The position numbers and the translations under genes were made by a program. Positions 58,390 through 64,000 of a stretch of 64,000 nt of DNA are shown piece after piece. The stretch's first letter is position 1; the number at the start of each line of letters is the position of its first letter. Below the pieces are notes generated by a model, which worked only from the letters and a program-made list of their open reading frames with translations, was not told where the DNA came from and ran no database searches. Source of the stretch: Alnus glutinosa (Eukaryota; Streptophyta; Magnoliopsida; Fagales; Betulaceae); the NCBI RefSeq assembly GCF_958979055.1, contig NC_084896.1:27142001-27206000 (forward strand), given 5' to 3'.

Positions 58390-58761
58390 GAGCACTAGCA
58401 GCAGATTCCCAACCATTTTCCCTATATTTAGGGAACAAAATTACTTTTTGCTTCCCTATAAAAAAATATCCCACAATAGATTCCCTCACATTTCTCTATA
58501 TCAATTAAATATTATATTTTTACTCTTATTTTATTATTTTTATCTTTTTCCTACTTTTTCTCTCTTCCCTATATCAATTAATTATACTTTTTTTTATATT
58601 AAAATAATACATAAGGAAGGAATAGTAGACATGTATACATAGGGAATTACTATTCATTCCCAACCCCCTCATCTAAAGTGGGAGGTTTTTTGATGTTTTT
58701 CATGAAATTTTTCCTAAATATAAGGAAGGGAACCATTATATAGTAACTGCTACTAGTGCTC
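58390..58761. mobile_element. Tourist-like (PIF/Harbinger) MITE, 372 bp
   Basis: TIRs GAGCACTAGCAGCAG and CTGCTACTAGTGCTC (one mismatch), flanked by TTA on both sides (58,387-58,389; 58,762-58,764). The interior has CCCTATATTTAGGGAA-type palindromic words and is AT-rich. No coding. Confidence 0.88.
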
Positions 58762-58874
58762 TTAAGGTCCTTGCCTAAATTTTCGAATATTTTGAGGAAT
58801 CCTCGTCCAAAGTTGTTTATCAATATTTAATTAGATCATACAGTTGGCGCCGATGGGGATTTGGTGCAGTATTT

Positions 58875-59235
58875 GATGGCGGGAAGCTTTCGGCAAACGT
58901 AAAGGTTTTGATAAGTGCAAACAAAGGTTTACCACTCCGTAGCAGTCAAAAAACAATTGCAGACTGCAGCACGCCGCAAAAAAACATAAATATTTCATAG
59001 TTTGCGGCGTGCTGCAGTTAAAAGAATCAAATTTTTTTTTTGAATAGTAGTAAAAAGTGATTGATGTGATATATTAAAATAAAAAAATTTTGTATTATAG
59101 TGATTTTTTTATTTGAATAGTAATAAAAAAAATTATTGATGTAATGTAAAAAATTAAAAAAATTAGAATGTTTTGAAGTTAATTATTTTTAAAAAAAGTG
59201 AAAATAAATTAGGGAAATGATATAAATGTTACCAA
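58875..59235. repeat. Local duplication of the region at 60,318-60,680
   Basis: ATGGCGGGAAGCTTTCGGCA, then AAGGTTTTGATAAGTGCAAA and CAAAGGTTT, is repeated at 60,318 with few changes. Both copies then run into similar AT-rich sequence ending TTACCAAACA. Here a perfect GC-rich hairpin is inserted (58,963-59,018). Confidence 0.75.
58963..59018. repeat. Perfect 18-bp-arm hairpin, 20-nt loop
   Basis: ACTGCAGCACGCCGCAAA (58,963-58,980) and its exact reverse complement (59,001-59,018). Very GC-rich arms within AT-rich sequence. Confidence 0.95.
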
Positions 59236-59866
59236 ACACCCCCCATATTCTTTATTGTTGTAAATTCAAATGCTTATTGCATCCCTTTTTGGCTGGCTTC
59301 TTCAAACACTAATTTGTGGTGTTTGTTATTGGTTTTGTGACAAAGATTTAAAGGATCGAGTTATTTTTTTGGGCTTATTTTTTATTATTTGTTGCGTTAT
59401 ATTTTTATTTTGGGTCTGATGTTGAGATGTTCATCCATTTTTCAGTTTTAAGATTGTCCACTCTCCTTTTTATTCGAACCCAAAGCAAGAAGAAATTTTT
59501 GTAGTCATTTTTTATTTATTAAATTAAATAAATAAATAAATTGTTTATTGCAAGATAATAAGGCAACATCATATGATAGAGAGTTGTCTGAACCCACCTG
59601 TCTAGATAGAATTTAAAATGATTGATCCCCAATCCCGATCTAATACTTCTCCAACAAGTTCTCTCTTTATAAAAATAAAAAAAATAAAATAAAATAAAAT
59701 CCAACTTTATCTATGACCCAAGCAACTCAGATAGAAGGTGACGTAGATTGCTGACGTTACTATGGATGGAAGAAGAGGGCACCAACAAACAAAGACGACC
59801 AAGACTTACAAACAAGGACGACCAAGACTTTTACAGTCTACTTTATTTCCACAGCCTCTTTTTGAT

Positions 59867-60017
59867 GGGAAGTGCTACAATTCCCACCTCCATCCCACCC
59901 CAATCCCACCAATCCTAAGTATAAAAAGTTGAAAATTAATTTATTAAATAAAAAAATTAAAACACTTAGAATTGGTGGGATTGGAGTGGGATGGGGTGAG
60001 AATTCTAGCATTTTCCC
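59867..60017. mobile_element. Foldback MITE, ~150 bp
   Basis: GGGAAGTGCTACAATTCCC, then CCTCCATCCCACCCCAATCC and CACCAATCCTAAGT, pairs with the right side ACTTAGAATTGGTGGGATTG, GAGTGGGATGGGGTGAGAAT and TCTAGCATTTTCCC. Arms ~55 bp, AT-rich loop. Flanks TTTTGAT / TTTTGAA may be the target duplication. Confidence 0.75.
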
Positions 60018-60459
60018 TTTTGAAAATCGGATAAAGAAAAAAATTTGAAATCAAATTCAAATTCCAAGGCAACACAAAAAGGACCAAACTCTTCTTTCTT
60101 TTCCTCGACTGCAACGACCTTTTCGTGTACTTTTTCCACCATCAAATACTATACCAAATCTCCATTGGCGCCAAACATTTTTTATTGTAAAGGAAAGAGA
60201 GGGGCCAAAAAATTAAAGTGTACTTTTTAATTGTTTTATTTTTTCTTGTTCAATGCAAATTGTATTTTTTATGGCAAAGAGGGGGAGGGGGAGGGGGCCT
60301 GTTGTCATTTCTCTTCATGGCGTGAAGCTTTCGGCAAACCTCAAAGCTTTTGATAAGTGCAAACAAAGGTTTGTCTATCCTCGTGCAGACAAAAAGCAGG
60401 GACACGGGTCCCTCCATTTTGAAATGGAGACGATTTTTTTATTTAGTTTTTGCTATTGC

Positions 60460-60680
60460 GGTTGTTTGGTAAGGAAAGGGGAATCGGTAAGAAGAGTTAG
60501 AATTGATAGATATGATATAAAGTAAAAAAAATTTGTATAGAATAATAAAAAAAATTTGTATTGTAGTGAATTTTTTTTATTTAAATAATAATAAAAAATT
60601 ATTAATGTGATATAAAGTTAGAATATTTTAAAATTAGTTATTTTTAGAATAAGTGAGAATAAAAATTTTACCAAACAAAC
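60460..60680. mobile_element. MITE with GGTTTGTTTGGTAA ends
   Basis: Left GGTTGTTTGGTAAGG and right TTTACCAAACAAACC are inverted. The interior is AT-rich (GATATAAAGT twice). ~220 bp, directly upstream of the intact DC1 gene's promoter. Target duplication not certain. Confidence 0.6.
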
Positions 60681-60841
60681 CCTATTTTAGTAACCGTGGG
60701 TATAATTATCTAATTCAAAAAACAGCTGGCACGCAGCCCCACTTCGTAGCATATTTCATAGTACAGTGTCACTGGGTCGCACACACTCTCTCACTCTTCT
60801 TTTTAGCAGTTCAACTATTCATTAGCAACAAAAATTCAGCC

Positions 60842-62752
60842 ATGGCTGAGCAAGTCCAAGAAACATCGCCACAAGTGGTGAACAAGAGATTGATTGAGAC
60901 AGACGTCCAAGATTGGAGTCTATGGCATCACTTGATATTCTGCCAAGAGCTCGAAAACGATGACCAGAAACATGATTTTTGCTGGCTGTGCAAAGAACCA
61001 GTATCGGGAAGTGCCGCCTACAAATGCTTGAAATGCAACTTCCGCCGACATAAATCATGCATTGACAGATCACACGGCATAGATCTTGAAATCCAACATC
61101 ATTATTGGTGGAACCGACATCACTTGATGCTCGAAGTCATAGACATCACAATTAACGTTGTTTGCTCGGGATGCAAGGAACCAGTATTCGGTCCCGCCTA
61201 TAAATGCTCCTTACCCGAATGCGCCTTCCTTCTCCACAAATCCTGCGGTGAACAATCGAACGCGATCCAGCACCCTATTCACCCAGATCACACCCTTTTT
61301 CTCCGAGAGCCATCCCTGGTTGATGACTGTTCTGTTTGCCACAAAAATTGCAGTGGGTCCTTCTGTTACCGTTGCCGCCTCTGTTCTTTCAACCTCGACG
61401 TCGTATGTGCTTCGCGCTGGAGAACCAACGCCGACGATTGCCTCAAACACGAACTTATCCCCTTGCGGAAGGGGATACAGTTGACTTGTGAATCTTGTGG
61501 CGAGGAAGCCAAGGATGACGGCTGCATATGTAGCCAATGTCGAGTCTTGATTCATGATAAGTGTAATCAATTTCCCCCCACCATCAACACTAGGACACAT
61601 GATCACTCTCTCGTTCGCACCTATTCTCTAATTTGTCAAGTTGAGAAACAGGACAACGTGTTCTGTGGACTCTGTTATAAAGAGGTGAAAACAAAGCATG
61701 CAGCTTATTTTTGTCGGGAATGTGGTTATGTTGCCCACTTGAAATGTGCAAAAGATCAGCAAAGCTATAATGGCCAGACCAGTAATTCCGTTGAATACCT
61801 ACCTCATTTGGTTCATTTGGTCGAGGGAATCGGTCTAGCGGAAGGCCAAGAGGTTGGTCCAAGGGAGATCAAACATTTCAGTCATCCACAACATCATTTA
61901 ATCCTCAGCAATGAAGAGCTCATGGACAACACGCGTTGTGAGGGGTGTATGCACATGATCATTGATGCCCCGTTTTACGGATGTGTCCAATGCAATTTCT
62001 TTCTTCACAATAGATGTGCTAAACTACCATTAAGGATTAAGCGAGGGCCATTTCATGTACATTCACTCACCCTCCTCTCTCGGGCACCATTTATGGATGA
62101 ATCGTTCTGGTGTGAGACTTGCAAGCGTGATCGCCATGGCTTCACCTATATGTGTGACGAGTGTTGGTACACCTTAGACGTTCAATGTTGTTTAATTCCA
62201 GAAACCCTTGAACATGAAGGTCACCAACACTCTCTCTTTCTTGCTGTAAGATATTATGAAACTTGCAATGCTTGCGGCGAAAAGAGTATCGATAAGAATG
62301 TGATCTTTGTGTGCACAGCTTGCAACTTCAAGTTGTGTATTAGATGTGCAACTCTTCCACTTGTAGGTAAATATCAATATCATACGCATCTCTTAAATCT
62401 CTCTTATACACGTGAAGATAATACGAAAGAATATTATTGTATGATTTGTGAAGAAGAAAGAGATCATCCAGATTATTGGTTTTATTATTGTGTAAAATGT
62501 AAATTTACTGCTCATACTCGATGTATTATTGGGGGGAATCCATGCATTAAGTTTGGAAGAACTTACGTAGATAAAGCTCACCGACATCCTCTCAGATTTG
62601 TTGAAAAGTCTCAGCATTCTCCTCCATGCGATCTCTGTGGTAAGTTCATGAACAATGTGGCTTTAGAGTGCACTCAATGCAAATTCAATATGCACCCGAG
62701 ATTTGATATGAGGGGTTGTATGGTATTTGATGATGATTTTTCAGATCTGTGA
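60842..62752 (+). CDS. Cysteine/histidine-rich C1 (DC1) domain protein, intact, 636 aa
   Basis: Plant DC1 proteins bind zinc through repeated C1-like modules and are often induced in defence or stress; the exact role here is unknown. The start MAEQVQETSPQVVNKRLIET is chosen because homology with the unit 1 copy begins there; the frame is open 63 codons further upstream but in non-coding-like sequence. Ten modules of the pattern H...L...C-x2-C...C-x2-C...H-x2-C can be counted, e.g. HHLIF...CWLC...CLKC...HKSC, HHLMLEVIDITINVVCSGC, HELIPLRKGIQLTCESCGEE, HHLILSNEELMDNTRCEGCM, HSLFLAVRYYETCNACGEKS and HPLRFVEKSQHSPPCDLCGK. Intronless, as usual for the family. The final module ends NMHPRFDMRGC, with R-F in place of the usual residues before Cys. 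The 5' flank (TAGCAGTTCAACTATTCATT) is shared with the pseudogene; CACACTCTCTCAC and GTAGCATATTTCATAG lie in the presumed promoter. Confidence 0.95.
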   Translation: MAEQVQETSPQVVNKRLIETDVQDWSLWHHLIFCQELENDDQKHDFCWLCKEPVSGSAAYKCLKCNFRRHKSCIDRSHGIDLEIQHHYWWNRHHLMLEVIDITINVVCSGCKEPVFGPAYKCSLPECAFLLHKSCGEQSNAIQHPIHPDHTLFLREPSLVDDCSVCHKNCSGSFCYRCRLCSFNLDVVCASRWRTNADDCLKHELIPLRKGIQLTCESCGEEAKDDGCICSQCRVLIHDKCNQFPPTINTRTHDHSLVRTYSLICQVEKQDNVFCGLCYKEVKTKHAAYFCRECGYVAHLKCAKDQQSYNGQTSNSVEYLPHLVHLVEGIGLAEGQEVGPREIKHFSHPQHHLILSNEELMDNTRCEGCMHMIIDAPFYGCVQCNFFLHNRCAKLPLRIKRGPFHVHSLTLLSRAPFMDESFWCETCKRDRHGFTYMCDECWYTLDVQCCLIPETLEHEGHQHSLFLAVRYYETCNACGEKSIDKNVIFVCTACNFKLCIRCATLPLVGKYQYHTHLLNLSYTREDNTKEYYCMICEEERDHPDYWFYYCVKCKFTAHTRCIIGGNPCIKFGRTYVDKAHRHPLRFVEKSQHSPPCDLCGKFMNNVALECTQCKFNMHPRFDMRGCMVFDDDFSDL

Positions 62753-63689
62753 CGATGTGGCTCTAAGAAAATTATTTTTCTTAGCTTAATTAGTCAAGTA
62801 CATTTTCACGTATTTGAAAGATCGAGAGACCTCGAGAACCTCATTCTATATAATCATGTGTATATTTGTATTTGTTTGTATGTCTACCTTCCAACGTTAA
62901 TAGAAAAAAAACTTGCTTCACATCTTTCCAGCATTCCCGTCAGTTGTTTTGGCTTGTGCTTTATTCTCGATCTTAAATTTACAACTTGACCATCATTGAT
63001 GTACTTGTATAAGGTCCTTTCAAATAACATCGATCATGATCATCATCTGGTGATGAGTAAATATGTGGTTTGCAATTCCTAGATTGGTGGTATTGGGCAA
63101 ATACTTACAATTTCAGCAACATATTGGTAAACTGACAAACTAATTTCAGCAACATATTGGTAAACAACAAGATTAAAAGAACAGAATATAAAAATAACAA
63201 CATTACCAATAATTATAAAATTAATTTGAAAATGATCACAATTAGAATAGGACAACCAACCATAAAGAAAAGATAAGCAATCTGTCTTTTCAGAACTTTC
63301 GTCCTAATAAAAAAAATATTCTTGTAATAGGTCATGTTCCTAGTCAGAAATATAGCGAAATCACCTTTCCTACTCTTTCCCCAAATCCCACTAGTAAGAA
63401 AGATGTTCGATTCTTACCCTTCACATCCTAAGACTATCGACAACTTCATGAATTTGCCCAATATACCCCCTCGGTAAACTGATCACATAAGCTGTCTAAG
63501 CAAAACAAGGAGATAATAGTAGTTGAAACAAATGATCATACTACTCATTTTTTTTAGATTTATAGCTGAAGATCAAAGGAAATGATTAGTTGGTTATATT
63601 ATATGCCTTTTCTTTTTTAGTTTAACCTTTTTTTCTTCCAAATCTTTATATATATATAATCCTTGGAATAGGCAAAACCAACATAAAAT
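62753..63689. other. 3' flank of DC1 and spacer before unit 3
   Basis: To about 63,083 the sequence matches the 3' flank of the unit 1 pseudogene (GAGACCTCGAGAA..., CATCTTTCCAGCATTCCCGT). A short tandem repeat (AATTTCAGCAACATATTGG twice, 63,109-63,165) follows. The rest is AT-rich with no feature. Confidence 0.7.
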
Positions 63690-64000
63690 AGAAAAGAGGA
63701 GGAAAAACTTAATTTAAGGGCTAATAGAGTTTTTTTTTTTTCTTTTCTTTCTAAATAACATCTTTAATGAAATAAAAAAGAAGAAACATTATTTTAGAAA
63801 GAGAAACTCAGTTTGACAATGCTGAAAAAGAAGTGAGTTTTTACCAGGAAACTCACCTCGATGATCTCAACTAGTTGGTCAACTCCACTTTCATCAGGAA
63901 AGAAAGGCTGAAAGAGAGAAGTTGGATGAAAAACATGAGTGACAGAATATACAAGGCAACAGTTAAAACAGGTCTAAGCATCCATATAAATTCGAATAAT
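63690..64000. repeat. Segmental duplication unit 3, start only
   Basis: AGGAGGAAAAACTTAATTTA, AGGGCTAATAGAGT and the following GSK3 exon with its flank (GGCTGAAAGAGAGAAGTTGG, AAAACATGAGTGACAG) repeat units 1 and 2. The window ends inside it. Confidence 0.8.
63857..63907 (-). pseudogene. GSK3/shaggy kinase 51-nt exon, unit 3
   Basis: Minus strand between CTTTCAG and GTGAGTTTCC reads PFFPDESGVDQLVEIIE: the same 17-codon exon with three changes, two of them (G to D in PGE, final K to E) at positions conserved in the family. Its neighbours lie outside the window, so it could still belong to a larger gene copy. Confidence 0.8.

Overview
This is nuclear DNA from a eudicot plant. The evidence is intron-rich genes with GT-AG introns, plant-type protein families (a chloroplast-targeted GARS, a CAD1/NSL1-type MACPF protein, an octicosapeptide/PB1 protein, DC1 proteins, a shaggy/GSK3 exon), a dicot-type U6 snRNA promoter, and AT-rich spacers full of MITEs, solo LTRs, LINE pieces and a hAT transposon. 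A woody rosid is a guess only; no sequence here fixes the species.

Left part (1-29,300). The 3' two thirds of a ribosomal protein L3 gene (+) opens the window. A two-exon gene for a small single-pass membrane protein of unknown function (+, 7,446-8,808) follows, with a long, probably intron-containing leader. Next is a seven-exon MACPF gene (-, 10,906-20,651; 601 aa), whose introns hold a solo LTR, a LINE 3' end with clear target-site duplications (TSDs), a 32-bp tandem duplication and, in the leader intron, an array of about eight degenerate ~80-bp units. From 21.6 to 28.8 kb I see no gene but several inverted-repeat elements, the best being a 964-bp PIF/Harbinger-like element with TAA duplications. 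A single-exon gene for an unrecognised 149-aa protein sits at 28,840-29,289.

Middle part (29,300-42,000). A two-exon PB1-domain gene (+, 32,387-35,029; 330 aa) and a four-exon gene for phosphoribosylamine-glycine ligase (-, 35,992-40,255; 532 aa, purine synthesis step 2) converge. A ~1-kb poly(A) retroposon with a perfect 16-bp TSD lies about 270 bp upstream of the latter's start codon.

Right part (42,036-64,000). This is a tandem segmental duplication with ~10-kb spacing: two whole units and the beginning of a third. Each unit starts with a relic of a shaggy/GSK3 kinase gene (-), best seen as a 51-nt exon with both splice sites. In units 1 and 2 this is followed by a U6 snRNA sequence (-) and a DC1 (Cys/His-rich C1) gene (+). 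In unit 1 the U6 gene looks functional (upstream sequence element, TATA, spacing, terminator), but the DC1 gene is a pseudogene split by a 3,852-bp hAT element with an 8-bp TSD. In unit 2 the U6 copy is a pseudogene (changed ACAGAGA box, lost upstream element), while the DC1 gene is an intact 636-codon reading frame with ten C1 modules. The two units have thus kept complementary working parts. Unit-specific insertions (hAT and a LINE ORF2 tail in unit 1; two probable solo LTRs, a foldback element and several MITEs in unit 2) give a relative chronology.
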